Below the pieces are notes generated by a model. That model worked only from the letters and a program-made list of their open reading frames with translations, was not told the origin of the DNA and ran no database searches. DNA of 64,000 nt from Podospora comata (lineage: Eukaryota; Ascomycota; Sordariomycetes; Sordariales; Podosporaceae), in NCBI GenBank assembly GCA_017354895.1, contig CP071496.1, positions 1,054,001 through 1,118,000 on the forward strand, in the 5' to 3' direction. This document shows positions 33,521 through 44,817 of this stretch, piece by piece; the stretch's first letter is position 1, and every line of letters begins with the position of its first letter. Position numbers and translations under genes: made by a program.

Positions 33521-35418
33521 ATGTCTATCGAGCTCGACAAGATCTTCGCCGCCTCCCCGGCGACAACCCGCGGCCAGCCAACCCAGCTCTCGGCCGATCC
33601 AAAGGGGGAGCAAATAGCTTTCGCTGTACGTCCCGTTGCTTCTTCATTTTGATATACATCATAATCTCTAATGTATAACCCCTTCAACAGTCCGGCAAAT
33701 CAATCTTTCTCCGCTCCCTCACCAACCCCTCCTCCTCCAAGCAATACACCTCCCACACCACCACCACCACCGTAGCCAAGTTCTCCCCTTCGGGCTTCTA
33801 CGTCGCCTCGGGCGACATCTCGGGCAAGATCCGTGTCTGGGACTCGGTCGAGGCAGTCAACACAAAAGGCGAATACCCCATCATCTCGGGCCGCATCACC
33901 GACATCGCCTGGGACGGGGACTCGCAGCGCGTCATCGCTGTCGGTGACGGCCGCGAGAGGTTCGGCCACTGCATCACTGCCGACAGCGGCAACTCAGTCG
34001 GCGAGGTGTCCGGGCACAGCAAGATCATCAACGCGGTGGCGATCCGGCAGCAGCGCCCGCTTCGCGCGGCGACGGTGTCGGACGATGGGAGCATGTGCTT
34101 CCTGCATGGCGCGCCGTTCAAGTTCAACAGCAAGGCGACGGGGCTGCACAAGGGGTTTGTTCAGGGGACCGAGTTCAGCCCTGATGGGTCGTGGTTGGTG
34201 ACGGTGGGGAGTGATAAGAGGATTCAGATTTATGACGGCAAGACTGGGGAGCCGCTTAAGGTGGTTGGGGAGGGGGTTCATACGGGGAGTATCTTGGGTG
34301 TGAGCTGGAATAAGGACTCGAAGAGGTTTGTGACGGCGAGCGCGGATAGGACGGTTAGGGTGTGGGATGTGCAGTCGGGGGAGAATGTTACGACGTGGAA
34401 GATTGGTGAGGAAGGGAGCTCCAACCCTCAAGATCAGCAGGTTGGTGTTGTTTGGACTCGTGGGCCGCATGAAATTATCGTCAGTTTGAGCTTGAGCGGT
34501 GATTTGAACTATTTCACCGTTGGCTCTTCTACCCCACAAGCAGTAATTGAAGGCCACAACAAGAGCGTCACCGCGCTTTCGGTCACCTCAAACAGCAACG
34601 GAACCAAGGTCACAACCGGCAGCTTCGACGGCAAGGTGGTCGCCTGGGACATTGGGACTGGCGTCGGGAAGGCCCCAGAAGGCGAGGCGCACTCCAACCA
34701 AGTCGTACAGTTCGCCTCGGCCGGTGGCAGGGTCTACAGCGTCGGCTGGGACGACACCCTCCGCATCATCGACGAGGCTACAAACCTGTTCCTCGCCTCC
34801 CCAGTGAAGCTCAGCTCGCAACCGAAGGGCATCTCGGCGTCTTCGGACGGCACGATCGCGGTCGCTCTCAACTCCAGCATCGCCATCTACGACAGCGACG
34901 GCAAACTTCTCGGTGAAACACCCGTAAGCTACACCCCCACCACCATCGCCATCAGCGGCTCTTATATCGCCGTCGGCGCAGACAACAACACGGTCCAGGT
35001 ATACAACCTCGGCAGCGGAGGCAACCTCTCCCCGACCGAGAAACTGACCAACTCCACCGCCGCCATCTCAACACTGTCATTCTCCCCGGAGGGAAAGCAC
35101 CTCGCGGCGGGTAACTCGTCTGGCAAGATTGTCGTGTACACCACCGGCTCGTGGGAGGTGGCCACCGACAGGTGGTCCTCCCACACGGCGAGGGTGCTGA
35201 GCATTGCGTGGAACAAGGCGGGAACGCACGCCGTGTCGGGGGGGTTGGACACAAATGTTTTTGTCTGGAGTTTGGCGAAGCCGGGGAGCAGAGTCAAGGC
35301 TGCCAATGCGCACAAGGATGGGGTGTATGGGGTTGCGTTTGTGGAGGGGGATGAAAAGGTTGTGAGCTCGGGTGGCGATGCTGCTGTTAAGGTGTGGAAT
35401 GTGAAGAATTTGCAGTAA
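33521..35418 (+). CDS. AIP1: Actin-interacting protein 1 (WD40 repeats)
   Basis: Works with cofilin to cap and disassemble actin filaments in the cytoplasm. Exon 1 is 33521-33625 (MSIELDKIFAASPATTRGQP), intron 65 nt (GTACGT/AACAG), exon 2 33691-35418; 610 residues, the usual family length of about 600. Seen: an N-terminal AASPATTRGQPTQLSADP block typical of fungal Aip1, then WD-type blades throughout: GDISGKIRVWDS, ISGRITDIAWDGDSQRVIAV, GSDKRIQIYDGKTGEP, ASADRTVRVWDVQSGE, GSFDGKVVAWDI, GGLDTNVFVWSL and SGGDAAVKVWNV at the C-terminus. Aip1 folds as two seven-bladed propellers, and the length fits that. The gene is intact. It lies just outside the AT-rich island and shows no RIP-like damage. 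Confidence 0.95.
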
Positions 35419-36833
35419 GGAGGGGAAAGGAAGGAATGAAGCGTTTATGAGTTTATATATGGTATGGTATATTAATGGTGGTTACCTAGCCGGCGTTACT
35501 GCTGTATTTTAATGAAGAGTATAAACTTGTTAATAGATGGAGTTTGTGTAGCTCAAGTTATATGTGCGTGGTATAGGGATGTGATGATGGTATCGTGAAC
35601 AACACCTACGCTTACACCAACCCTAAGGATGACAGGTTGAAAAGCTCACCAATAAAAGTTTGTTCAGTGACCCTCTAATACACTTCTTTAGACTTTGATA
35701 GCCTATACCTATTCTAAAAAAAAAGGTACATGGAAAAAGAAAATGGCCAAAAAAAGCAAACGCTGGAAATCAAATACACTGTGTGACGGACCAGGAGTCG
35801 AACCGGGATCTTCGCTCAAACTCGGGAATGTAATAACCGCTATACTACCACGCCACGGAAACACATGAATCTGGTCAAATGACAATATCAGTAAAAGAAT
35901 CAAACCACCACGATGACTTCCAACTGATTTGGCAAATGCAGCCACATCTATAGACGCAAAACGTCACATGTATCTGCTGGACAGCTATGAATCTCTGTAC
36001 ATGAGCAAAGCTACCTTCGACATCCCGCTAAACTTCCTATACATGTTCATCAATGGGCCCTCGAGCTACCAGTTATCGTGTCGGTAATCTGTTCTCTAGA
36101 CCCGCCGGCCCAGTTAGATTGCCCTCTCCCAGTGATCTTTCCCAATAATTCCACATTCAGCCAACTCCCGTCTGTTTCTTTTAGTGTTTACCCTCGGTCT
36201 CATGCGGATTTCAACGGTGTCGTGCTTCTTCCTCTCCATTTTAGCTCTCTCTCTTCTCTCGAATTGGTCGATTCCGTTCATAGCCACTCTCTTACGTTCC
36301 CCAACTGAGATACCAGACTGACGAGATCCATCACAAAGTGTACCCAGACATCACAGTAGGCCCTAGCGGCAATTCCAGCATAGAGTGCGACCATCCAACC
36401 AAAGAGGGGCAGCAATTCCAACACAGAGGACCACACCCGACCAGAAGAGAGCGTGTGCAAGAATTAGAAACAGTACCCTCACCAACGCAAAGACCAGTCT
36501 GAGGACCCAACAAAGAGCTCTCGCTAGAGACAAGAAAGGGTTGTCGATTAACTTGTCCAGCTTGCCCGCGGGGTTGCAGTCGGTGGCAGCCGGAGATCTC
36601 GGCTCTTTCAGCAGTGATGTCTGGCGTCCCAAATCCTGTCCTTCTACCAGTACAGGGCAGTTCACATCGGACTTCTCCTTGACTGGCGTAGTGTGCCTAT
36701 ATTCTCGCATCGACTCGCTCAGTCGTGCAGAGCACTTCGAGTCCGGTATGCTAGTCTTCACCACAACGGCAACATCGCGCTGCCCCGTTTGAATTTCCGA
36801 CACTGTGTCACCGCTGCCATCACAGTTGAATTT
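35419..36833. other. Convergent intergenic region
   Basis: About 1.4 kb between AIP1 and ALG13. It holds the tRNA-like sequence described separately. Minus-strand frames at 36278-36803 contain hydrophobic stretches in two different phases but no recognisable domain, so no gene is called. Confidence 0.55.
35784..35856 (-). ncRNA. tRNA-like sequence, probably a degenerate tRNA
   Basis: On the minus strand there is a good Pol III B box and T loop (GGTTCGACTCC), an A-box/D-arm-like TAGTATAGCGGTTATTAC whose GTA/TAC stem pairs, and a T7 run about 30 nt downstream. However the acceptor strands do not pair, the T stem has one mismatch, and the anticodon arm is one base too long (TTCCC/GCGAA around an 8-nt loop with one mismatch). 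The isotype cannot be assigned. It is more likely a tRNA relic or tRNA-derived element than a working tRNA. Confidence 0.45.
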
Positions 36834-38028
36834 CTAATCCAGTTGCATCCATGCGGCGTCAGCTGGCTCGACAGCGGCGTCAAGAGTTGGGCTGCCAGCC
36901 CCAGTTCCAGCTTTCTCCCGGGTTTCCTGTCTCTTGTCAAGCGACTCCAGTTGCAGCAAGTGTTTCTCGCGCTCAAACTCCTCTGGATAACACGTCAGTA
37001 CCACCCAATCGAAGAGCTTGAAGCGTTCTGCCTCCGGGACAGGGAACGGTGCAGGCCTGTATGGGGGAAGGTGGTCCAGCCTGCCTTTTTGGATGAGCTG
37101 TAGGACTTTGTCAATGGCATGGGGAAGGTTGCTGTAGCACTGTTAATTTTGGCTGTACAAGATGTCCGAGCTCCTGGGAACTGAATACTTACTCAATCTT
37201 CCCATGGACCGCCCAGCCCTGCCTTTGCACCTCCACAGCAAGCTCCAGTTGGTGATTATCCATCAATGTTGGATTGGGCACCACAACCAAGGGAGCCCCA
37301 TATCTTCTGACTTCGAGGATGGTTCCCGCACCTGTTTAAATATTAGCTTTCTCAACTTCTGGGTATGAGTGTTAAGCAAAGAGCTCACCTGCGTGCGCAA
37401 TGACGCACCCTGCCAAGCTCTTGCCTTGCTCGCCACGGCATTCCAGCATATAAGGCTTCAGAACAGGAGCATAGGAGAAGCACTCCACCTGCAAGTCTGC
37501 CAGCAACTCCCCTGAGCGCAAGGCCTCGAGTTGAGTCTCAAACCAAGCAAGGTTAGGACCACATTGGACCGTCAACTTCTTGAACCCGGCGACCTGTAGG
37601 CGAGTGAGGAAAGGGCCAGTGATGACCTGCTCGAGAAGAGGCAGGAAAGAAGCGATCGAACCGATGGTGACAAAACAGTTACGTCCAGAGAGGACTGGGG
37701 ATTCCTCAGTCGAGGCCATTTGAGGGGCAGAACTGGGTGTTGATGTTGATGTTGAACTAGATGTGAGGTCCAAGCAGTGCCCATTGTCTTGGCTCCTGTC
37801 CGAATCGGGACAGGTGGCGTCCGTGTTAGTGATGGCAGCCGGCAATGTCCCGTTATCGTTATCGGGCATCACATCGATATCGAACGACCTTGAGAGGTTC
37901 CTCACACGTTCAGGGTCGGGCTTTTGCTGGGAACCGCCGTGGTGAGAGTCCCCTGTCTCGTTGAGGGTCCCAGCTACCGAGTAGGCAGGACTCGGTGGTG
38001 TAGCAGCCCTGGAAGTTGAAGTGGTCAT
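36834..38028 (-). CDS. ALG13: UDP-GlcNAc transferase catalytic subunit Alg13
   Basis: With the membrane protein Alg14 it adds the second GlcNAc to dolichol-PP-GlcNAc on the cytosolic ER face, the start of N-glycosylation. Exons 38028-37389, 37331-37193 and 37131-36834; introns 57 and 61 nt; 358 residues. Seen: a Ser/Thr/Asp-rich N-terminal extension of about 115 residues; then the GT28-C domain: [84 protein letters not shown] and [21 protein letters not shown]. The AHAGAGT loop is rebuilt across intron 1 and IDNLPHA across intron 2 (acceptor GCTACAG, not the AG ten bases earlier). Yeast Alg13 is about 200 residues; the N-terminal extension and a charged C-terminal tail explain the extra length. 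No Alg14 in the window. Confidence 0.93.
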
Positions 38029-38409
38029 GCTGTCATTGTTTCTTGTGGCTGTGAGCTAGCCAGTGCGAATGCTGAGGGTGGTCAAGATTAGCTTTGCAAT
38101 TCCACCAAGTTCTGGGAACGAAGTGAAGAGAAGGAGGTAAAATAAAGTTAAGCTCTCAGTTAAGAGCAGAAATTTCTTTCATTCGGCCATGAGGGTTCTT
38201 GTCACAACACTGGCAAGTGCTCGCAACTTGGAATGTGCAAGTCCAAGTGTGGCGCAAAGATGTGGCTCGTGCTCAGCCAAGCTCAGCTCAGCCAGCACCG
38301 AGCGGCTGGGCCAAACTCCAAATTTTTGGCGACGAGAAGTTCCGGCCGCGCAGTGGAAGCCCCGTGTAAACACCCCTCCACCGATCCCGACCGATCCCAA
38401 CTTCCCGGG
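38029..38409. promoter_or_regulatory. Divergent promoter region ALG13 / mS35
   Basis: 381 bp lie between the two start codons, so it must carry both promoters. A TCAGCT/GCTCAGC-rich segment is seen near 38272-38295. No motif is assigned; the role is inferred from position. Confidence 0.55.
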
Positions 38410-39636
38410 ATGGCTTCCGCCGCCAATTCTCTCCGGCTATGCCTCCGGGCTAGCAGACAATTATCAGTACGACCTGCAGCGTCCCCCCTCCTGCGCCGGG
38501 CCTTGACCACAACCGCCCCGCAATGCGCTCGCCCAGGTCGCAGAAAGGGCTGGAAAGACCCCAGCGACAATTTCGAGTTTCCTGAGCCATACGAGGGCAA
38601 GGTCTTCCAAGATTTGGGCGAACAGTTGAGGTACTCTCTGGAAAACGACGAGTTGGCCGAGGCCGACCGGGCTGCCGTTCAGCAGGCCCTGGCGAGCTGG
38701 GAGAACAAGCCAAACGAGGAGAAGATGGAGGAGCAGCAGATTGTCAAAGAAATTGACAAGGAGTTTGCCCCTCTGAGAGCACCTGTTCGTGCTAGGAGAA
38801 ACTCTTTCTGGCACGAGGAAGAGCAGGACACCGACTTGATCACCGACGAGGTTGGGGAGGACGACTTTGAGGAGAATGACATGATGGCTATGGGTCACGC
38901 CAAGCTGGAGGAGCACCGCGAGTACAGAGAATACGCACGTATTGCCGTGTGGGAGATGCCATTGCTTTCGAGTACGTGCCTCTGAGTCATGCTGCTAAGA
39001 GTATGTGGTACTAACACCCGCCAGAATTCGCAAAGAAGTTCGTGCCGCCCAAGAATAATGAGGTTCTTCGTTTCCGGTACACCACATATATGGGTGAATT
39101 CCACCCTGCTGACCGCAAGGTCGTGGTCGAGTTTGACCCCCGGGATTTGTTCGAGCTCACCGAGGTTCAGCGAGACAAGCTTCGCAAACTGGCTGGTGCC
39201 AGATACAACCCAGAAAGGGGAATCATCAAAATGAGTTGCGAGAAATTCGAACTCCCAGCCCAGAACAAGCGATGGCTTGGTGACACGATTGCCAAGTTGA
39301 TCACTGTGGCCAAGGTAGGATGAATCGATCCTCTACCGAGACCATAATGCTGATCAGATCATCTAGGACCCCACGGATACGTTTGAGGACATCCCCTTGG
39401 ACACCCGGCACCACAAGTTCAAGAGCATCCCGAAGTACCCCAAGGAGTGGTACATGTCAAACCAACGAAGGCAGCAGCTCTTGGCTCAGAGGCGAGAGTC
39501 TTTGAAGCTGGATCATAACAAGAGACAGAACAGTCAACTGATTGATGGTGTAAAGGTGACCCAACAGGGCGCGCTTTCTACGCTCTCTTCGTCGAAGGAG
39601 AAGGAGCCCGTGGCAGTGCGGGTCAAGCCTCTATAG
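38410..39636 (+). CDS. RSM24: Mitochondrial small-subunit ribosomal protein mS35 (Rsm24)
   Basis: A component of the mitochondrial 37S ribosomal subunit. Exons 38410-38971, 39025-39314 and 39367-39636; introns 53 and 52 nt; 373 residues. The frame is open upstream to 38233, but the ATG at 38410 gives MASAANSLRLCLRASRQLS followed by RPAASPLLRRALTTTAPQ, a clear mitochondrial presequence, so I chose it. Seen: acidic mid-region (LITDEVGEDDFEENDMMAMG), EYREYARIAVWEMPLLSKFAKKF made by splicing, LRFRYTTYMGEFHPADRKVV, VEFDPRDLFELTEVQRDKLR, LAGARYNPERGIIKMSCEKF, and RHHKFKSIPKYPKEWYMSN near the end. The YMGE-P-KVV and LAG-RYNP blocks are the usual mS35 signature. It is complete, and is divergent from ALG13. 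Confidence 0.92.
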
Positions 39637-40865
39637 AGAGAGGGTATGAGAGGGTTCTCACCCGGCGCCACTACCGTCAGCCGCCTGGTGGTATGCTGGC
39701 AGGCGGCTGTCGTAGTTGGAGCGGAAAATGTACATCATCTGTAAAAAGTAAAGAGACCATGTCAAATGTGTATAATAGACGGTTGGTACTGACTGCCGGT
39801 GTTGAAGGTTAAGGGGCGACCCCTGAAGCAAGCCTTGCACCCCCACAACCCCTAACCCTATAGGTTTCTCTCGTTAAAATCTCAACGGGTTGCCAACTTG
39901 GCTTGCCAAAGACGTCAAGCATGAACCTGGTACCTGGGAGGCTCCGAAACGGCCCCACGTCCCGACCGGAGCATATCCACGAATGCTTATCAAGCTGGCG
40001 GGTTTCTCACTTCGGGAATTAAAAAGAAACCGTCGATCGGAATTCTTCGCTTTTTGGAGCAGTTCTGGCTCCTCGAACAATCAAATGTTTGAAGGTGAGA
40101 GCCTCGGCAGCCCTTTGTCTTTGAGAGGGTGGGGTAGCATCCAGCACCAAACGTTTGGGCCAACTTGTGCCACTCGACTTGTGAGACTCGAGAGGGGGAT
40201 GCTGCAGATGACCCCTGCATGCAGATGGTTAGTTGACTTCCATTGCAGTTCACACAGAGGATGCCATCTCAGCCTTCTATAAACTTGATCTCCTTTGGGA
40301 TCCCCCGAACATTTCACTGAATGGAAAGATAGCACACGTGTCGCCCACATCTTGTCTGCTGCAATGCAAATCTAAAGACTGAACTCAGCCGAGAGTTCAT
40401 GACAATATACCTAAGGCCCTTCTGAAATGTTAAACACCACGTAGAGGCCGATGTAATTAGCGGCGGGCATGATGGGATGGCAAGGGGATGCTAGTGCAGC
40501 GCAAAGATGGGGTAGCACTCTGGGCGGCGAGAGGTGCCTCGGCTCCATCCACTTATTTTGATTAGGGATGCATCGGATTTCGATCGCATGCATATTTCTT
40601 TTTCTTGAAGAAGGTCAGCCCTCCGGTGCCGTTCCTGCTTCTGGATAAAGACCCTGCTCCTGTGACGATTTTGGGACTGCCTACCTAGCTGTTGAAAGCT
40701 CTTGTTTCTGCCACCTTTTGCTTCTCCTTTTTCTCTCAAACTTCCAGGTTGTCTGCTTCCATTCTCTCCATCTCTTTTGCGCCAGTTCATCGACCCTGCG
40801 CCAGAACCGAGCGGACCAACGCACGCACGTGAAAGCCACCGGCGGGAAGAGACACACGACACAAG
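39637..40865. other. Intergenic region
   Basis: About 1.2 kb. It has a telomere-like CCCTAACCCTA at about 39849-39859 and otherwise ordinary sequence. It includes the promoter of the aldehyde dehydrogenase gene. A long minus-strand frame entering from the right is the antisense shadow of that gene. Confidence 0.6.
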
Positions 40866-42506
40866 ATGGCTACCAAAGCTCCCGAGTTCCAGGCCACGGC
40901 CCTGGAGGCCATTCCCAAGATCGCCAGCCTCGCTCGCGGTCAGTTCCGCACTCACAAGACCAAGAACGTCGAATGGCGCAAGACGCAGCTTCGCAAACTC
41001 TACTGGGCCCTCGAGGACTTCAAGCCCCAGCTCGTTGAGGCGCTCAAGAGCGATCTTGGCAAGTCTAGCTTCGAGGCCCTCCTCACAGAGGTTGACTGGG
41101 TGAAGAAGGACTGCATGTGGATGCTCGACCATCTCGACAGCTTTGTCAAGGACCAGAAGCTGGGCTCTCCCGATGTCCCCGCCACTTATTCCATCATGAA
41201 CTTCCGCGTCAAGAAGGAGCCCCTCGGAACCGTCCTCATCATCGGCCCCTACAACTACCCCATCCAGCTCCTTCTGTGCCCTCTTGTTGGCGCCATCGCC
41301 GCCGGCTGTACCGCCGTCCTCAAGCCCTCCGAGCTCACCCCCGCGTGCGCCATGTGGACCAAGGAGCTGATCGAGAAGCGCCTCGACTCTGGATCCTTCT
41401 CGGTTGTCAACGGTGCCATCCCCGAGACCAACGCGCTCATGGCCGAGAAGTGGGACAAGATTTTCTTCACCGGCAGCGCCCAGGTCGGCTCCATCATTGC
41501 CCAAAAGGCTGCCCAGACACTCACCCCCGTTGTCCTCGAGCTCGGCGGCAAGAACCCCGCCTTCATCACCAAAAACTGCGGCAACTTGGCCCTGGCGGCC
41601 AGGAGACTCCTCTGGGGCAAGACCCAGAACGCCGGTCAGGTCTGCATGTCCCAGAACTATGTTCTCATCGACAAGGACCTCGTGCCTACTTTTATCGAGT
41701 TCCTCAAGGTCGCCTACAAGGACATGTTCCCCAACGGTGCCAAGGCCAGCCCCGATCTTTCGCGCATTGTGAACAAGAGGCACTTCCACCGCATCAAGAA
41801 GATGTTGGATGACACCCAGGGCAAGATCGTCATGGGTGGTGAGCTGGATGAGAGTGAGCTGTACATTGAGCCCACGGCTGTGCTGGTCAACTCTGTCAAC
41901 GACTCGATGATGCAGGAGGAGTCTTTTGGTCCTATTTTCTCCATTTACCCTGTCAACACTTTGGATGAGGCGCTCAACATTGCCAACTTGATCCACAAGA
42001 CGCCTTTGTCGCTGTTTACTTTTGGTAACAAGGCTGAGAACAACAGAAGCACGCGCCCCTTTTTCTACCCCTTAACCATGACAAATAGCTAACGGCATCC
42101 AGTTCTCAACGAGATGACCTCGGGCGGTGCGACCATCAACGACGGCTTCTTCCACGGCGCGGTCAACACGGTCCCCTTTGGCGGCGTTGGCGATTCTGGC
42201 TGGGGTGCCTACCGCGGCAAGGCCTCCTTCGACTCCTTCACCCACTTCCGCACCATCGCCGAGACGCCCGGCTGGGCCGAGAAGCTCATCCGCGTGCGGT
42301 ATATGCCCTACGACTTCAAGGCCCTCGCCTTCCTCAACCGCCTCACCGAGAAGTCGCCCAACTTTGATCGCAGCGGCAAGGTCATCAAGGGGTTCGGCTA
42401 TTGGATCAAGTTTCTGTTTGGTCTGGGCGGCAAGAGCGCCAAAGGTGCGTTCTTGAGGTGGCTTGTTGTCTTGGTGGCTCACTACATGTACACCAACCGA
42501 TCCTAA
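40866..42506 (+). CDS. HFD1: Fatty aldehyde dehydrogenase (ALDH3 type, membrane-bound)
   Basis: Oxidises long-chain fatty aldehydes to acids with NAD(P)+; the yeast relative Hfd1 acts in sphingolipid and ubiquinone-precursor metabolism. Exons 40866-42048 and 42103-42506; 528 residues. Seen: IIGPYNYPIQLLLCPLVGAI (cofactor entry), LKPSELTPA, FTGSAQVG, the general base Glu225 in VVLELGGKNPAF, the nucleophile Cys260 in NAGQVCMSQNYVLID, EESFGPIFSIYPV, SGGATINDGFFH and PFGGVGDSGWGAYRG. A C-terminal hydrophobic helix (FLRWLVVLVAHYMY) suggests tail anchoring, as in ALDH3A2. The intron (54 nt) has a GC donor (GCACGC) with a good GCTAACG branch point and CAG acceptor; the only upstream GT option would delete GNKAENNR, which the family conserves in length. 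Confidence 0.95.
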
Positions 42507-43204
42507 GGATTCGGGACTGTGATTTGTGACTTTTGTACAGGGTTGTTTTGGGTGTTTTGTTTTAGCCTTGCTTTTTGCGATTCCCCCCTGTGTCATGTTA
42601 TACTCCCGATGAGAAGAAATGAAAAAGAGAAGAAATGGTTTCTAATGATTTTTTTTTGCTGTGTTTATAGACGACGATTATGAGAGACTCTCTTCCGAAG
42701 CTTGATGTTAGCGGACCACTTTTTGACCCAAGAGCCGAGCGACCACCTTTCCAACCACCACACCAACCGAACCGAACTCGATGAACTTGCATCGGCCAAG
42801 CTTTCTTCCAAGACACATATTACTACCTAATCTTTTTTTATACCTCGTGCTGTACTATCATCATTACTTGTACTATATGGGCTGGCATGTACTTTTTCTT
42901 CTGGTTTTTGGGGGATTTCATGAAAGGCGGCAGGTGGAAAAGGAAACGGCTCAGGCTATTAGGCTTGATGGTCATGGAACAGAATACCGGTTCTTTTTTT
43001 CAGGCATTTACAACATCATATATGTATTACTCATGTAAGCAGGTGTGGCATATTTTCATGGCGTGTCTGGTGCGGAGTGAGTAAATTATATCTTCTTTTT
43101 GATATCATATGCCAAGTTGTCTTGTGAATGGGTGTAACATGCGTGCCCAACCCGAGCGTTCCTTTTTACATTATCTATCCATCCCCCCCCCCACCCCTTT
43201 CCGA
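42507..43204. other. Convergent intergenic region
   Basis: About 700 bp between the aldehyde dehydrogenase and RRP4 stops. T-rich tracts (42650, 42832, 42985). No gene supported. Confidence 0.6.
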
Positions 43205-44278
43205 TCAATTCCTCAACGCTCTTGTCAACTCCTCCCCCCTCTGCCCGCCCAAATAGATATCCTCCGCCCCCGTCTCCCCCAACATGGCCATCTCACAAGC
43301 CTCGGCATACCCCCGTATCACCATATCCTCATCCACCCTGCACCCATTCTCCACCAACGCCGTCACGACGTTCCTCAGTCTGGCAATCTCCCTCATGGTA
43401 GCGCTGTCAATAAAGTCATTCTGACTGCTGTACACCCCCGCGCTGACATTCTCCTCCATATTCGTAATCCCCATATGCTTCTGCTCCAGCTCCTTGGCCA
43501 CCTGCTCAACATGCTTGCTGATCCAGACGTAACCATTCACCCCCAGTATAACATCCATCTTCCCCCCTCCGTTCTGCCCCTCCATCGTCCAGACCTGTCT
43601 CCTCGACCGTACCACCCCGGACCCGCCGCCCTGCCCAGAAAGAGCAACAAACAGCCCGTTGCGGAGTTTTCCGTATTTGAGCGAGCGCGTGTGGAGGACT
43701 GCGCCTCCGTCCTGGAAGAGCTGCTGCACTTCGGCGACGACGAGGTCGCCCTCGGCGAAGAAGGTGCGGATTTGGAGCTCGTCGGTTTCTGTGCGCTTGC
43801 GGAGGATGCCGCCGGGGAGGTTGATGGCTGAGAGGGGGAGGGAGGCGAGCTGGATCGAGTTGATGTCTACGCGCCAGCGCTTGGCTTGGACTTCGAGGAT
43901 GCGGCCTACTACTAGGTCGCCTACCTCGGGGGTGTAGCGGGCGCGGAGGGGGGAGACGGAGATGAGTTTGTTGGTGCGGGTGGTGATGCCGGCGAGGGAG
44001 GAGGTGATGTTTGTGGTGCTGGGGGGGATGTAGGTGCCGTGGCCGCGCATCCATTGGGGGTCTGGGGTGATGAGGGTGCCGGGGGTGACGAGGTTGGTGA
44101 AGAGGGGGTTGTTGGAGGGGTGGGTGGATTTTTGGTGGGAGGGGAGGCCGAGGGAGGCGAAGTCGAGGTGGGCGCCTCCTCCGCCGTCGTCGCTGGAGAG
44201 GTCGGAGTCGGAGTCGGAGATGTCGTGGGGGGAAGGGGGTGGGTGGGAGGGTTTAGGGGGGAGGATTGTGATGGGCAT
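43205..44278 (-). CDS. RRP4: RNA exosome cap subunit Rrp4
   Basis: One of the three S1/KH cap proteins of the exosome, which guides RNA to the Rrp44/Rrp6 nucleases in nucleus and cytoplasm. A single exon, 357 residues, like yeast Rrp4 (359). Seen: a Pro/Ser/Asp-rich N-terminus; FTNLVTPGTLITPDPQWMRG then GHGTYIPPS, the Rrp4 hallmark N-terminal domain; S1 domain PEVGDLVVGRILEVQAKRWR, VDINSIQLASLPLSAINLPG, FFAEGDLVVAEVQQLFQDG and LHTRSLKYGKLRNGLFV; KH-type region VILGVNGYVWISKHVEQ. A Gly/Arg insert (QGGGSGVVRSRRQ) lies between S1 and KH. Complete. It is divergent from MCT1 with 539 bp between the start codons. Confidence 0.96.
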   Translation of the reverse strand: MPITILPPKPSHPPPSPHDISDSDSDLSSDDGGGGAHLDFASLGLPSHQKSTHPSNNPLFTNLVTPGTLITPDPQWMRGHGTYIPPSTTNITSSLAGITTRTNKLISVSPLRARYTPEVGDLVVGRILEVQAKRWRVDINSIQLASLPLSAINLPGGILRKRTETDELQIRTFFAEGDLVVAEVQQLFQDGGAVLHTRSLKYGKLRNGLFVALSGQGGGSGVVRSRRQVWTMEGQNGGGKMDVILGVNGYVWISKHVEQVAKELEQKHMGITNMEENVSAGVYSSQNDFIDSATMREIARLRNVVTALVENGCRVDEDMVIRGYAEACEMAMLGETGAEDIYLGGQRGEELTRALRN

Positions 44279-44817
44279 TTTCTTGTGAATGAGACCTCGG
44301 GGGTCTGATATTGAGGTGGGGTGAGATGAAACTTCGATTTTTGGAAGAATTGATGAAATTTATACGGTGGCGGTTTGAATGGTATCTCTAGACTCTCAAA
44401 CGTCGAAATTATTTTGCTGTTGTAGAGTTGGGTTGTGAACTAAATGAGATGAGTGTTTTCTACTTCCTCATATCTCAAAAGTGATGTGAAGCTTGAGCCT
44501 CCAAAATTCAGTTTCCACACTTCCGTTTCCCGAACGGTAGCTAGCCAAGCAATGCCCCACCCCCGGATTTTCTCCGTTTTTGATTCTAGCTTTTCTGCAG
44601 CTTTTCTTGCCTGCCGCCGCAAGTCCCGCTAATGCTTTCCCGCCCTCGCTTCCCGTTCGTGACCCGAATCCGTCATCTCATCCCGTCACTGACCACAAGC
44701 AGCTTCCTGGATTGATCGATTGATTGATCATGACCTCTTCTTTCCTGCTGTAGCTCATGAGGCGACCGCCCTGAACCGTCCCCAGCTTCACATGGCTGGG
44801 ACACTGCCGGATATTAC
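44279..44817. promoter_or_regulatory. Divergent promoter region RRP4 / MCT1
   Basis: 539 bp between two start codons pointing apart. A short TGATTGATTGATC run is seen at about 44716-44729. The promoter role is inferred from layout only. Confidence 0.5.

Noticed and set aside
36278-36803. Minus-strand hydrophobic frames just past the ALG13 stop codon
   Set aside because: Hydrophobic stretches occur in two phases at once with a local sequence duplication, there is no domain, and they are most likely in the ALG13 3' flank.
40491-41996. 501-codon minus-strand frame opposite the aldehyde dehydrogenase
   Set aside because: It is the antisense shadow of a strongly codon-biased gene; its product is Leu/Gly/Val/Glu-rich with no domain, and the plus strand has a complete catalytic ALDH.
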